DNA of 64,000 nucleotides from Papiliotrema nemorosa (Eukaryota; Basidiomycota; Tremellomycetes; Tremellales; Rhynchogastremaceae). Position 1 is the first letter of the stretch. Each line of letters opens with the position of its first letter. The stretch is taken from positions 414,858 to 478,857 of the forward strand of contig JASKOT010000011.1 in assembly GCA_032158125.1 (NCBI GenBank), in the 5' to 3' direction. The translations under genes were made by a program, and so were the position numbers. The notes below the pieces were generated by a model, which saw only the letters and a list, made by a program, of their open reading frames with translations, made no database searches and was not told the DNA's origin. Positions 10,638 through 23,576 of the stretch are shown piece after piece.

Positions 10638-11794
10638 GGATGAGCTTCGGGTCATGAGAATGGAAGGGTGGATACGTTGATACGACGGTGAGTGAATGTG
10701 TAAGACAGGGTAGGAGAAAAGGTGGCAAGAGGGAGAGATTGTCAGTCCCTCTCCCTTTAAATCTCCGTCTCTGTCAGGGTGATATCAACGAGGGGGAGCA
10801 GATGTCAGTCACCCTCGAATCTCGAATGGTGTATCAAGAGTGAACCTTGGTGGATATGCAGAGACGGGTCAAGAAGGGTTGAGTGACTGTTATGACCAAT
10901 GAGTTCCGGTTCGGAGTCGTTTGAGGGGGTTTGGTTGTTGTCTTTTTGTCTTGCTAGTTGTGTGGATTTGATGGGACCTGGGGTGGATGGTGAGGGAGCA
11001 GGAGTATTGAGGATGGGTGACAAAGAGGGCATCGCTTTTTGATCAGTGTTACATGTACTCTCCTCTGTCCATAATGCGTCTTCGGCGCATTTTTCGTCTC
11101 ATCATGATAGTGGTCCATCTTGACACGAATGTTGGTGAGATGACCTCGGGGATTTGGTTGAAAGGATGATCGGTAGAGAGGTGGGGGAGCCAAGGACATT
11201 GTCGCCAGGTTTGACATGATTGAGCATGGTCCGGCCGCGTCTTGCTCTTAAGAAGACTGCCTTTGAGCTGAGCTCTATCCGTCGCACGTTCAGGCTCAGC
11301 ACTCGTAGACACAGTCTCATGACGGGGATCGCGGAAAGAGATGGGATCTCTTTGGAGGAATGGTGTGATGAGATGGAGGATGATGCCAGCAGTTGTTTTA
11401 TAGGCGATCTAATCCCGCACCGGTAAATAACACCACTCTGGGCAGATCCCCCCCTCCTTTTCGCACACCAGGATGAACAGTCCTGCATAGACCGCACGTA
11501 TGCTGGCACGGTGTTTGTCATGTATGTATGCTCGAGAGATGTGCTTGTCGACTTGACTCACATGAGTCTACGGGACACCTGAATGGTGGCATTATTGTGG
11601 CTTGAGTACGGCACAGATCGAGGGAGAGACGGGGGGACACGAGGGGCCACTGCCGCCAACGAACAAATGCATTCATCCCCTCGCACCATTCCTTCCTCAT
11701 TCACTTTTACCGGCAGCATCATCACCGCATATATCTCTTTGCTCACCATCACACAACTCTAAGATCGACAAAAGCGACCGCGGTTTGATCCCTC
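10638..11794. promoter_or_regulatory. Shared upstream region of two divergent Zn2Cys6 factors
   Basis: 1157 bases lie between the minus-strand factor (ATG 10637) and the plus-strand factor (ATG 11795). The whole stretch is pyrimidine/purine-skewed and the overlapping open frames look random. Both promoters must be here. I see no perfect CGG-N-CCG pair that I would defend by eye. Confidence 0.5.
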
Positions 11795-14700
11795 ATGCAG
11801 GGTAACCCTCCGAACGGGAGTGCTCCTGGGGGAGGGGGAGGAGGCGGCAGTGTGGGAGATGATCGACGCTACCCAACCCATCCACCTTCCCGGTCTTCTT
11901 TCATCGGCCACCATCTTCCACCACCCATCCCATCTGCTTCTTCACCTCATACTTATCCATCTCCTGGTGGGGGTCATACAGATCCTGCTGGCTGGGCTTC
12001 GGAAAGGGATAGAATCGGCTCTTCTCGTGGGAGATACTCTCCGGCCATGTCTCATTTCGACCGACCACCATCCTCCTCATCCCGACTCCCTCCATTGGAA
12101 TCGTATCACCGGAATTCTGTGGGTGGATGGGAAGCACCTCAGTCTACTGGATTTCCCACATGGAACACCCGTCCTTCCATCCCATCCGCCTTTCCACACT
12201 CTCCAACCAAACCCCCGACACCGGGTGACATCAGGCAACACCTTCCATCAATGAGGAATGGCTCCGGTTATCAGCTCAACGCGACACCCAGTCATCCGTC
12301 AGCCGTTGTCCACCGTTCACCAACGCAGTCCGGCGCAGCTGCCTTGACCAGCAACAAACACGGGTCAAACGAGGAGTCTGGCTCTGTCAAGAAGAAGAAG
12401 CGAAGAGTCGCGCTCTCTTGTGCAGAGTGCGCAAAACGAAAACAGCGATGCAACAGGGAAACACCCTGTCAGCATTGTGTCGCTCGAAGGGTCCCGGAGC
12501 TCTGCATCCCATACTCGAGAGCTCCCACTCCTCCACCACGAACCAAACATGAAGGTGGAAAGGGTGTAAAGGAGGAGACCGAAAAGGCAGAGGCCCAACC
12601 ACCCCGAGCACCAAGCGCACTGCCAACTTTGAGCGTCAGAGTGGCCAGGATCGAGGCATTGCTAAATGTGGTCGTCAACAGAGTTGATGGACTGGACGGC
12701 AAGGCACTCTCAGACTGGCGGATCAGTGGGTTGAATGGAGACAAACTCTCGCTCATATTTAGACCATGCACCAGCCACCTCTCCTCCACCCATACATGGA
12801 AGTCGATCCGTCTCTCGTCGGGAGTCTCCACGTGGTGGCAGCCCAACCGCCTCTCCTTCTCCTCCACCCTCGATGAATGAAGAGCAAGAATCGGCCGATG
12901 TGGAAGGGGAGAGCCGAGCTGGAGATGTAGTGGAGGTGCTGGACATTGACACGTCAATGCGAAATCCCCTGCCCCAATCGGTGTGTGCATGTCGCGGCCA
13001 AGTCTTCGCATTGTTGACCTGCAGATGCTGAGCACCAAAGAAGGTGCCGTAAAGCTGGGCTTGGACTACCATGGCACTCCTGCGGAGCAATTACAGAAAT
13101 TGTTCCAGGACTGGGGAGTCAGCGCGGAGAAGGTGAAATACAGTGCTGCAAAGCATTCTGACATTGCAGGTACACGACCTGATACGGGAACTGCCCAGCG
13201 AGGAGCACGCAAACAGATTGCTTGACTGGTTCTTCAAAAAATTCAACTATGTCCGATACCCCATTGATGAGCACATGTTCAGAAAAGGTTCGCGCATATG
13301 ACAGCATCGAAGCTGACGTCTAGCGTACGAAGCATTGTATGCGTCGCCTTCGGTCAATCCCAGCGCCATCCTCTTCCTCCCGCTTGCATACATTGTCTTT
13401 TCAATCTCTACTCGGATTGCGCCCGACGAGTGGGAACTTTCGGAAGAAGAGAAGAAGACACAGAGTCTCCGGCTGTATTGGAATTGCAAACACGCTGTCA
13501 TCATCGCCCAAGCTGTTAAAGCCGAGAATATTCAGCTCGTCGAAACGAAAATTCTGACCGGGCTGTATCTGGTTCTGATGCACGATCGACGGCTTGCAGA
13601 AGGTTGGTCGGAGTTCAGAACGGCCATCAGTATCGCTCAAGCCCTGGGACTCCACCGAGACGGCACTAGATTGCGATTGGATCAGTATACTACAGAATAC
13701 AGGAGGAGGCTCTGGTCGTATCTTGTTCATGCGGACGCAACGTATTCGTGCCTATTGGGTCGACCTACCTCCCTGGATCCCAATTTCAGTGACACCAGGT
13801 GAGTGGTGATAAAATATGACTGAGCAGATCTGATCGAAGAATGCCGCTCAATCTTGACCTATCCGACCTACTGAACGGCAAGAAGCCGGAACCCAAATCG
13901 GAAGATGAACCAACCTTTGCGACGTATCTCATCTTGAGGCGACGCTTGGGCGAAATTGTGGCCAAAGTCACCGAGCACTTCCAACTGCTGGGCGAGGCGG
14001 TCCAATATCGAGACGTGGAATCCATCGATGCGGACTTCAAGGACTTCATCCAGGATTTGCCGAGAGCCTTCCGAATGGATGATCCTGACAAATCGTGGGA
14101 TGACAGTAAGTCCATCTGAACGATGCCTCGCTTCAGTGCTCAACTGACGATACAGAATTGTGGTTCCTGCCCGTGCATCGCTACTATATCCAAACTGAGG
14201 TTCTGCATTTCATCATCATCCTACACGTAAGTCTCCCAGCTGAATTCGAGCTGATCACGAGCGGCCTTGGCTCTTGCGTAAGCTGAGAAGCTCGCGTTAT
14301 GCATTGTCGCGACATGCTTGTCTCGAGGCCGCAGCCACCGATTTCAGGATTGTGAGTTGTATTCGTGATCCAAAGCTCATTTCAGCGACAAGCTTTCAAG
14401 AAGGACGTGCCAGACTTTTTCGAGACACTTTTGGCAAGCTCTTTCCGAGAATTCGTAAGTTGCGAAGTATGATTTGAACTGATCGGCAAGAATGTCGCTA
14501 TGATCGCTGGAATTAGCATGATCATCGATCCGGTATGTTCCCCATTGGCAGGCAGCGACTCCCGCTAATACACAGACCTCACACCGGTCGGCCGATATGC
14601 GCGCTATCATGACAAGCTTCTTGGAGCATTATCCTCACGATCCTGCTATGGACGACTTTTCCCAAAAGGAATCTGCCATCGTTAGTTGTCTCGCGCATGC

Positions 14701-15477
14701 CATAATTCCCCGTGCTCACCTCAGATCTATACTCTGCATAATCGAGCCAAAGAAATCGAAGACAAACGATTTGCTGAGAGCATCAGCCGACCCCGATCTA
14801 GCTCGATTCGCCTCACTCAAGACAACATTTCTGATGTGCGACACGAAAGTATGCCTTATCCTCGAAACGGTTCTGGCGAATTTGTTGCGCCCGGAATGCA
14901 ATTTCCTGGCAAATCGCCGGTCAGCGGTTTCCTGGCCAAGCAAAGCCCGATGCTCGGTTCTGGCTCTGGTAGTCCTGATGACGATCAACCCCAGCAGTTG
15001 TGAGTGTGATCACGCGAGCGTGTTGCGGTCTGACAAGATCAGGTTGGATCACTGGCTCATGTCGAACACCTCGTTTGCACCTCCATTGTCTTCGCTTGAT
15101 CCCGCTCAGACACTATACGCTACCAATGGAGATTTTCAGTCGATTCCTGTTGACCCATACCCACAACCTGGAGCCATGTGGCTGGACCCGAATCTTCCGC
15201 CTGGCTCCATACCGAATCCTGGTCTTGGTATGACTTTGCTTCCAACGCAGCCAATGGAGTACATGCCTCCTGGCGGGCCTGAATTCATCCAAGCGCCAAA
15301 CGGCATGGTGGCGCCTGGAGTGGGAGGGCAATGGGGGGATGGAAACTCGATGCAGTATTGGAATACATTAGTCGATCGTGAGTGACCTGTGACGAGGAGC
15401 AGAACCGTCTAGCTAACCCATCAGATATATCAGCCAATGTGCAGACAAAGTATGATATGGGAGTCCCGTCCGCTTGA
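11795..15477 (+). CDS. Zn2Cys6 transcription factor with fungal-specific regulatory domain (plus-strand member of a divergent pair)
   Basis: About fourteen exons. ATG at 11795 starts a Pro/Ser/Gly-rich N-terminus of about 195 residues. The zinc cluster follows a basic run: CAECAKRKQRC, NRETPCQHC, then VARRVPELC. A long Pro/Ser linker precedes the regulatory domain, recognisable from KLGLDYHGTPAEQLQKLF, WFFKKFNYVRYPIDEHMF, ALGLHRDGTRLRLDQYT, YRRRLWSYLVHADATYS and LLGRPTSLDPN. A 41-nt intron at 13799-13839 gives a TRMPLNLDL junction. The C-terminal 150 residues are Pro/Gly/Gln-rich with repeated PPG and MP motifs. Stop TGA is at 15475-15477. Its cysteine spacing and N-terminal extension differ from its divergent neighbour, so the two are not recent duplicates. 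Nuclear regulator; targets unknown. Confidence 0.84.
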
Positions 15478-17471
15478 AGTGGGCAGGTGACCATGCGAGG
15501 ATGGGGAATACTGTGTACAATGTCATTCTCGGGTAAGGTATATCAGATATCCATGTCAAATATCAGCGCAGTGTCGGTTTAGGGGATTGCCATCGGAGGG
15601 GCAGCATGTGCATAGGTACAATCATGTCGATTATCATGTATACATGTCCAAGTGGGAGATGCTGGTGACCCGATGATCCCTTATCACCTCTGAGAATGTG
15701 CCACAATCGTTGCAATCACCGTATCGCCGACAATCAGCCAAGAAAAGCAGGTTCGAAAAATCCCTCGGCATCGACTTCGGCGAATAGGGACACGGCGGCT
15801 TTCCCGGCCAAGCGAACAAGGTCCAGATCAAATCAGCCAGAGCGAAAGCGAGGAGACGATATCACATCGTTTCGCAGTTGGGCGATGTATTTATCTTGTC
15901 AGTCAACAGGTGCACTGAACGCGTCTAAGCAAGAATAAGATCGAGTCTGTCGACTACATACAGCCATGCAACGCGCCTCGCCTTTTGGGGAGGACCAGAT
16001 CCCTCTGATAAACATGTCCGACGGAAACGGTATTACGTTGGATCGAGATTGAGTGAGATGCCGGCATGATGACGCGTCGATGCGCCGGATCATCATGGAG
16101 ATCAGGGCCCTATCGCCTATCGGCAACCTCCGCACTAATCTGAGCACCGTGTCCGCGTGGGCACACATGATGGCGGTGTTTAGTCTCGAGGGAGAGTAGC
16201 ATACACTCAGGTCGCTTGGCTGCATCTGTAATAAGGAGCTGCATGGATAGGCTGGATGGACCCCGGAGAGGAGTCAACTCTGACACGTCACAATCCAGAC
16301 GGAGGGTTTTGATCAGGTAACCGGCTGTAACCCCGTCTCGATTTTGGAACGTGTCATCTGACCCGGTTGCCGCGTCGATGCTGCCACCGAGCTATACATT
16401 TGAGCCGAGGTCCTGATCGCGAGCATCTACGCCGTGCATCTTGTGGATCGGGTCGAGGTTGGGTGTATGATGGAGGCGAAAAAAAAAAAAAAGTGCCACA
16501 GGTGAATGTCGGTTCAGAGATTTGATATGAGATTAGCCAGTTTTTCAGGTGATCCCCCCCACCCATATGACCCTGAGACAAGAGGCAATCTCTCCCCTCT
16601 TGTCAGAATAATAACCAACAACGCATCTCCTTCAGCCCACATGATTCGCATCCTCCTCTTTTGAACACTTTCTCTCCATCAGTCTCATCCTTGTCATCGA
16701 TAGATTCACCATTCATCACGGCTAGACAGCCACGTCGATTTTCTCGAGATCACAACTGATAGCGATCCGTCTGTACCTGCCGCCGCCATTCCGATCCGTC
16801 TCTTTTGGGTCCCTTTTTTTAGTGTGATTTCTAATCAGGCGCGGGTCGGTTGTGTGTGAGCAATTCTCTTTTTCCATCAACCTTTCTTCCCCCTTTGGGC
16901 AGGTCGAGTCCCCCCCCCATTCCCCCTTCCGTAGACCAATCCTTCATCCCCTTCCCATCTACATCTTATCTCCTCTACTCGTGCATACACCTCATCCATA
17001 ACACTGATCCTCTTCAGCTTGGTCAGACTACACTTGACATCGCCCTTGGGACATCTCTCTCGGACCAGCACCAGGCCTGAGTCATCGCCTCTGAACCGCT
17101 CGAACCCATCGGTCCACCCCGTCTGACAACCCCCTTACCCCCCTTCTCCCGCCCGGTCTTATCGGGCCATCTGTCCATACCCGATCAGTAAGTCAGATCA
17201 TCCTTTCGATGATGGTCCACTCTCCACAATCTGTCCATCCTATTTCTGCCCATTCGTCCTTTCCTATCAACCGGCCTCTTTCCATCTCGAATGTCTTGCG
17301 AATTGCGTACGAGTAGTCATCACGGTCATCCTCGTGTCGATATCTACCGCAGCTCTTTGTCCTCCCTTTGCCACCAGACTACCTCATCACCGCATCACCA
17401 TCACACGGGTCCATCCCATCTCGTTGTCGTTCGTGACGCAGCAAGTCATCGCTTGATGCTGACCCACAGCC
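15478..17471. other. Long gene-free region and leader of the GATA factor
   Basis: About 2 kb with no gene I can support. It contains an A14 run (16479-16492) and, from about 16600 to 17470, strongly C/T-rich DNA typical of a long fungal 5' leader. Several short ATG-started frames occur in it and could act as upstream frames. A length like this often marks a heavily regulated gene, here the GATA factor downstream. Confidence 0.45.
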
Positions 17472-20400
17472 ATGCCGCCAAGGTCATCGTTGAACACACC
17501 CGCACAGTCACCCAGCGACAGGTTGTCACCCCTGACGAGCACATCCACACGCGTCTCGCCCAATCCCAGTCCCAACAACTCTTTCTCTTATCGTCGATTC
17601 TCAGCTACCAACTCGCGCGTGTCCGACGAGAGGGGGTCCAAGGACAAGGACGACATGACACCGCCCGAAGAGGCGGTCGAGGATGAGCTGGGAGATGAGA
17701 AACCAAGCACCCCAATCCCATCCAAAGAGACTCTCAGTCCGGCCCTACCGACTTCCAGTTCCCTCAGAGATCAGGATAGGAACGGACCTTTGGGTCTTTT
17801 CAGCGCGAGATGGGGTGGCGGATACAACAACCGGTGGAGACTTGGCTACGGACCTTCAAACGAGAGAGGTGGTGTAGAGGAAGACACCGAATCATCCAGT
17901 TCGAGGGCGCCCACGCCCGTCACGGCGAAAAAGGAAGAGCCAGAAGAAGCAGTGGACCGCAAACCTGAGGATGGCGTGGAGGGTGCCCTGGAAAGAGGTC
18001 TAAGAGCCATTCAGCGAGAAGCAACTCCACCATCATCCGCTCGGAAGAAGAAAAGTGCGTGATGAAGTACAACTTTTCAGTATGCAAATTGACGCCACAG
18101 CCATCGCACCTGCCGGAACACTACCTTCACCCCCACCTTCGTCGGTTTCGCAGCCACCCCATCCCCCACCCGGTACCTGTCCCGGAGATGGTCGATGCAA
18201 CGGAGCAGGTGGGAAGGCGGGCTGCGAAGGATGTCCGACCTACAACAATACTCTGGCGACTTCTGCAAAGGGAGGCCCATCCGAAGGCGTCGAAAAGCCT
18301 TCGCGAGGGATGTACGACCGACCACCGTGGGCTCTGGGTCCGTTCCATTCTGGAATAATGATGGGTGCTCGATCGCTTTCCTCCTCGAGCGACGTCAGAA
18401 ATCCTCACAACTCTGCGACTCCTTCTCGACCTGGTCCTGGCTCAATCTCAGAGGATGCTGGCTCGGTGCGATCAGCCTACTCTCCAGAATCCGAGAGTGG
18501 TACGCCTGGGACTGGTGGCGGACTTGCTGCCACTCCTGTGGGAATGAGCTGCAGGAATTGTGGAACAAGCACGACTCCGTTGTGGAGGAGGGATGAAGAG
18601 GGCAGGCCCCAGTGTAATGCTTGTGGTAAGTTAGATCTATCTGTAGCTTACGACGAAGTCACACTGACTTTCAGGTCTCTATCACAAGCTGCACGGTGTA
18701 CCTCGTCCTGTGGCTATGAAGAAGACCGTCATCAAGCGCAGGAAGCGTGTGCCGGCGGTCGGGACTCAACCCACGACCAACACCACTCCCAGCAAATCAA
18801 ACCCCGTCACTGCAGAAAACTCCCCAGCAAATCCTCCTGCGACGATGCCGCCCACTCCGGCTACAGCGACTGCGAATCCACCGCCACATACCCTGCCACT
18901 CGATCGTGCACCTTTCAGCAACAACAGTGCGCGACTCGGCAATGGCCTGTTGTCAAACGCTTCTGTGACCCCGCCAGTGACTGCTAAGCCGGCTGTTCCT
19001 TTATCGCTCGCTCCCCACCTTGATCGCAAGAAACCCTGGTGGGTTCACGATGATCGACATGATGCTGCTCTTAAGACGAGGGAAGAGCTCGAAAAGGAAG
19101 CGAAAGATCGTCGTGCTCAACAGGAAAGCCGAGAACGAGACGGTGTGAGTATGCCTTCCCACCCTTCTTCACCACATTCCCGTACATCCAAAATGCCTTC
19201 CCTTGTTCGTGCTATTCGAGGCGGTGCGATGAGCCATCATTGCACTTACCTTTCTCCCACAATCTCCGCGGTCCCCCCTTTCCTCCTTTACTTGTCATCA
19301 CTCCTTTCATCACGTTCAAGGGTGCTCTTACCTTTGTTCGGGAGGCATTCTTCCAAGCCTTATCGGCTCACCTGATCCAAATCGGTCGATTGTAGATCGT
19401 GTCCCCCTCTTTGATTTCGCCTGAAATACACCTTCTGTTCATGATCATGGCAGAAAGCATACCTATACCTCCCCGTTTCAACCCTGCCATCCATCCAAAC
19501 CGACAAGCTTCCCTGCCACCGCAACGGAAAGAGCTGACGCGACATCTTTCTCCTGCTCGATCACTTCCATCTCCTATCCCCCGCGCTGCTTCACCTTTCT
19601 CTCCTACAAACCGGAATCCTTCATCCGACTCTGCCGCTCTACGACGCATCACTTCACCGGATATCGAACATCTCCCCTCAACCAACATCTCCTTAAATTC
19701 TGCCGAACGTCGATCTTCCGCGCCCCCACAGATCGCCCAGGCGCACCAACTTGCCGCCGAGACTTTACTCACGATGGCACCAGGAGGTTCGGCTTCTCCC
19801 GAGAATAAGACTTCATCCATGGGATCAGTACCAACGCCAGCCGCGACTGGAAGGGCCACACCGCAATCCCACTCATCCGCCGTGTCTGCTGCGGAAGAGG
19901 CTCGTGGCATCAAGCGGAAGAACGAAGAGGAAGATGCAGTTCGACCTCGTCCAGGCGGCGCTTTGGGTATCATACATGGTCCGGAGAACAAGGAAAAGCC
20001 AAAAGAGCCGCCAGTGGGCTCTTTTGGCCGGTCACCTCTGACCCAAGCTGACAAACCAATGACCGCTCAACAAAGACTTGGCGCACCCTCTGTACTGGGT
20101 GGAGGCGCTACTTCGAGCTTACTGGGAGGCGGAACTGGTTCAGCCGCATCGAGGTACTCCATCTATGGTCCTACTGCTCGAGAAACGCTCGCCTCTTCGC
20201 CTTGGGCAGCTTTGAGCCAGCGATACAACTCGCTTGGTCTCCGACGAGATTTATCGCCGTCTGTGTCAACCACCGCTCAAGCCCAAAAGACAAACCCCCT
20301 CTCACCCCCTCGCAGAGCATCACCAGATCCGGTCCGAGATGCCTCCTCGCGACTTTATCCCGGAGCTGGACCGGCCGCCGCAGCCAGTGGATCATCGATG

Positions 20401-21132
20401 TCGGGATACGGACATTACGCTATGGGTCGACGAGAACTGCAAGAGCATCGAGAACAGTTGCGAGACGGCAAGAAATGGCTCGAGAATATGCTGGCCAAGA
20501 CCGACAAGATGCTCAACATGGTGGAAAATAAGATCGCTCTTGCACCTAGCGAGGCCACAAAGCATTCCGATGACTGGGAATTCGAAGAGCGAGAAAGAGC
20601 CAGAGCGAAGGAGATTGAGCGGCTAGAAGCTGAAAGAGAACGAGATCGTGCTGAACGGGAGAAGAGGGAGAGAGACCGACTTGCCGAAAGGGAACGACAC
20701 GATCGAGAGCGAGTCGAGAGGGAACGAATGGAGCGAGAACGTGATCACCTCGGCGGTGGAATCGGGACGTTTTTTTCTGGCCGAGATCGTTCGCTGGCGG
20801 CTTTGCAGCGGGAACGATCGGAGGCTGAACGCAATCGAGATCTACTTCTTGCAAGTCGACGAGTCACGGCTGTCAGTCCGAATGGAAGAGAGAGGTCCAC
20901 ACCCGGCGCAGCCACCGGCGCAGCCACCGGCGCGGCCCCTGGTACCACTGCCAACGGAAGCAATGGAGCGTCTGTCCAAGCAGGGCAAGCGAGTACCGGA
21001 GGTGCTGCGGGCGCTGCTCCGGAGAGGAAGAGTGGACCTGGAGGGTGGGATGGAGAGCCAGTCATGGCTGGAGTGGCGATGCCTAGGCGAGACCAAGCTC
21101 TCAGACTTGGTCGAGGGCTCTGGAATTTCTAA
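17472..21132 (+). CDS. GATA-type zinc-finger transcription factor, AreB/Asd-4-like
   Basis: Four exons: 17472-18054, 18101-18625, 18675-19144 and 19396-21132, giving 1104 residues. It has a single type-IV zinc finger, with [15 protein letters not shown] and CNACG reading into [17 protein letters not shown], followed by KRRKR. A second cysteine motif lies N-terminal to it ([16 protein letters not shown]), which I associate with the Asd-4/AreB group. Exon 4 holds a long Ser/Pro region, then a coiled coil beginning [17 protein letters not shown], then an Arg/Glu-rich single-helix stretch and a Gly/Ala/Thr tail. AreB-type factors generally repress nitrogen-catabolic genes by competing for GATA sites; that role here is inference. 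Intron 3 is 251 nt, long for this window. Confidence 0.88.
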
Positions 21133-21557
21133 GAACCACCTGAGCTCGTGGTCGAGAAAAGCTGAAGTGATCGGGGAAATTTTGCTGTTTGAACGACATA
21201 TATACGCATTATGATGTAGTCCCCCCGACTCTCTTACCTGATTATGCTTTTCACCCTATGGATGTATCAGTTCTAATTTTTGGAAAGGCGCCTTTGCAGC
21301 ATGCTGAGCCGACCCTCATGTGACCGATGGAGACGAGGATCCGGCAGATTGACCCTCCTTTGACAGAGGAACAAGGGTCGAAGGACAGTGCTCGCCCCAG
21401 GCCATTCAAACACACCTCGACCTCACGAAAGTTTATGCCGTAGCTCAGATTTCAGAAATGTTTATCCTGCTCTCTACATCTCACTCGCCCTTCAGCGGTC
21501 TTCTCAGCACCTACAGACACTGAGGTCAACTCAACAACCGTTGTTCAACGTCAGGAG
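21133..21557. other. Intergenic region
   Basis: 425 bases between the GATA factor stop and the seven-span gene. It should contain the promoter of the latter. I see nothing else in it. Confidence 0.4.
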
Positions 21558-23008
21558 ATGAGTGAAGGGCTGAACCAAATCGTCTGGACCGCCATTGAAT
21601 CGACGCCCTCCAAGTTGCTGGTGCGCACGAAACTGGGTATGATGGGATGTCTGTCTGACGCAGAACAGTGGTATGCGTCTTTGGGCGTCATGCTCGAAGG
21701 GGTCGTCACCGGTGCCAATATCGTCCATGCAAGTCAGGGGTAGGAGGAGCTGCTGATCTGGGCAGATAGGGAGGTATCTCGAGTGTTTCTACCATTCCGA
21801 TCCGAGGTACACCGTCTCGCTCGTCTTCATCGCTGGTCTGTGTTGTCTGTACGTCTGATATCTTCTTCTCGCGGGTTACCGTCTGAACACCAGTGTGCAG
21901 CTTGGTCTGAACGCATGGCAGGTGGGTGACTCGAGAACCGCAGTCTCTCATTCTCGGTGTTCATTGCAGTGTTACAGGTTGATCGAGCATGTCGACGATG
22001 ACATGCCTGCGTTTCTACGAATCGACATGCGAGCCAACATGTTTGTGGTACTTCTAGTCGGAGTAGCCAATATATCCGCGATAACCTTCTACTCTCGTCG
22101 GGCTTGGCTGGTGAGAGACCTTCTCCGTCGTATAATCTCTTGAAGAGGCCGCCGGTCCGGGCTGATGTGGTCAGCTTGCAGGGAGAAAACGACGTTATCT
22201 TCCCCTATATGGGATCTCCGTTGTCGCTGTCGCTGGCCTATCCCTTGCGTGAAGTAAGCCGTAAAGGAGAGGCTGACGTGCAGAGTGATAGTGCAGGGGT
22301 ACCTTATGCCCAACATCACGCTGGATAATCTGGCCCGACTCGACAAGTGGTTGAAGGGCATCGATCATACAGTCACAGCTTGGGCTGTAGTTTCGGTTGT
22401 GATGGATGTCGGAGTATGCGCGACGAGCACGTCGGTTTCCGTTTCGCCTTTGTTGAGCTGACTTGACAGTGATGGCTATGCTGTGGAAATCTCGTCCATC
22501 GTTCCATTTGGCAGAGGGGCGATTGCTCCGTAAGCTGCTCACCCTCACTTTCGAGACCATGTGAGTAATGAATATCCGTTCAAAGTGGTGTCTGGCTGAT
22601 CAGCAGGACCCCGCCCATGTTGTTGGTCTTGGTACAGCTCTGTATCGTCTTGACCCAAGGATCTTCTCTGGGTGAGTATGTAAAGCAAATCCGCTGAACT
22701 GGCATCAACTCTTAGGAAACTTCTCTCGAGTCGTCTTGTGGACGATCGGACCCCTGTACCTTCATTCGATCCTTTACTCACTGGTCAGCCGAGAAGACCT
22801 CAAAAACATCCTGGCCAATCCCGACAGGGGCAGAAGAAGAAATGCAGATGGTCAAGCGGAAGATCCACAACCGCTCCCCATCCAGCTTGTGTCGATGGAG
22901 GAGCAGAACATCAAAGTGAGAGAAGCGCATGGTGGAGATGGGGAAGTGGGTGGAGGGAGCAGCACTGGTGACGCGTTTCAGGTCAGATTGGGTCCGAGAA
23001 TTGTATAG
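21558..23008 (+). CDS. Seven-span membrane protein, DUF6534-like, paralogue A
   Basis: Starts MSEGLNQIVWTAIESTPSKL. Exon 1 is 21558-21620 and exon 2 is 21669-21728. Hydrophobic segments follow in order: YASLGVMLEGVVTGANIV, YTVSLVFIAGLCCL, FVVLLVGVANISAITFYS (then RRAW), LYGISVVAVAGLSLA, VTAWAVVSVVMDVGVC, PPMLLVLVQLCIVL and VVLWTIGPLYLHSILYSL (then VSRED). The tail is hydrophilic. Two introns look like GC-AG: 21729-21765 (GCAAGT) and 22427-22469 (GCACGT); paralogue C has the same exon joints in frame. The architecture matches basidiomycete DUF6534 proteins, whose function is unknown. Two paralogues lie at 39.9 and 42.2 kb. Stop TAG is at 23006-23008. Confidence 0.75.
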
Positions 23009-23142
23009 TGTCTAGGCTAGCCAGCATGGGTGTTAAGCTGCTCGTACTCGCCGCATGACATGCATTTATCTGAGAACAGGGTCCTCGGCGTAAGGCATGG
23101 ACATGTGCTGCTGGAATCGACCTGAGTGGACCAAGTGACGAT

Positions 23143-23158
23143 CCCCCCCCCCCCCCCC
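23143..23158. repeat. Homopolymer C16
   Basis: Sixteen consecutive cytosines. An equal C16 run lies upstream of CDC48 at 55627-55642. Such runs are prone to length change and sequencing error. Confidence 0.9.
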
Positions 23159-23405
23159 GCCCAGTCTCAAACGTCATTTTCGCGAGAAATATTCCCTCTT
23201 TGCCGCACCCAGTCTAGTCACATTACGCTTCTTTCCCTACTTTGTTCGCTTGGTGGTCGACTGTGCCCTTTGCCGTCTGCTATGAATAGCCTTGAATCGA
23301 CACCACGAGAGCGTTATGCAGCATAAAGACCGAGTATGCCCCCCCTTCGAGGGCCGACTGGAATGACGTCAACAAGACGAGCAGAATCAGAAACTTTTAG
23401 CCATC

Positions 23406-23576
23406 ATGTCTACGTCTCAACCCTCTCAAGCCTCAAACGAAGTTCTGTCTCTTTATGCGGCCACTGCGGAGGTCTATGAAGGGTCTAAACCTGAGATCAG
23501 ACATGTCTATGACCAGGATTCACGGCATGCACACGAGTCACAGGATCGGCCGCCGTGTAGTCTAGATAAATACTGA
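23406..23576 (+). CDS. Small open frame in the leader of the MFS gene (possible uORF or gene remnant)
   Basis: ATG at 23406 to TGA at 23574-23576, 56 codons, beginning MSTSQPSQASNEVLSLYA and ending SLDKY. The composition looks protein-like rather than random. It ends 97 bases before the transporter ATG. It could be an upstream frame on the same transcript, the first exon of an alternative transcript, or a relic. I recognise no family. Confidence 0.3.
   Translation: MSTSQPSQASNEVLSLYAATAEVYEGSKPEIRHVYDQDSRHAHESQDRPPCSLDKY

Noticed and set aside
16354..17080. Short open frames in the GATA leader
   Set aside because: Low-complexity C/T-rich frames with no conserved motif; read as leader.
20546..21065. 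Minus-strand frames with hydrophobic and Pro/Ala composition
   Set aside because: Shadows of the Arg/Glu-rich and Gly/Ala tail of the GATA factor.
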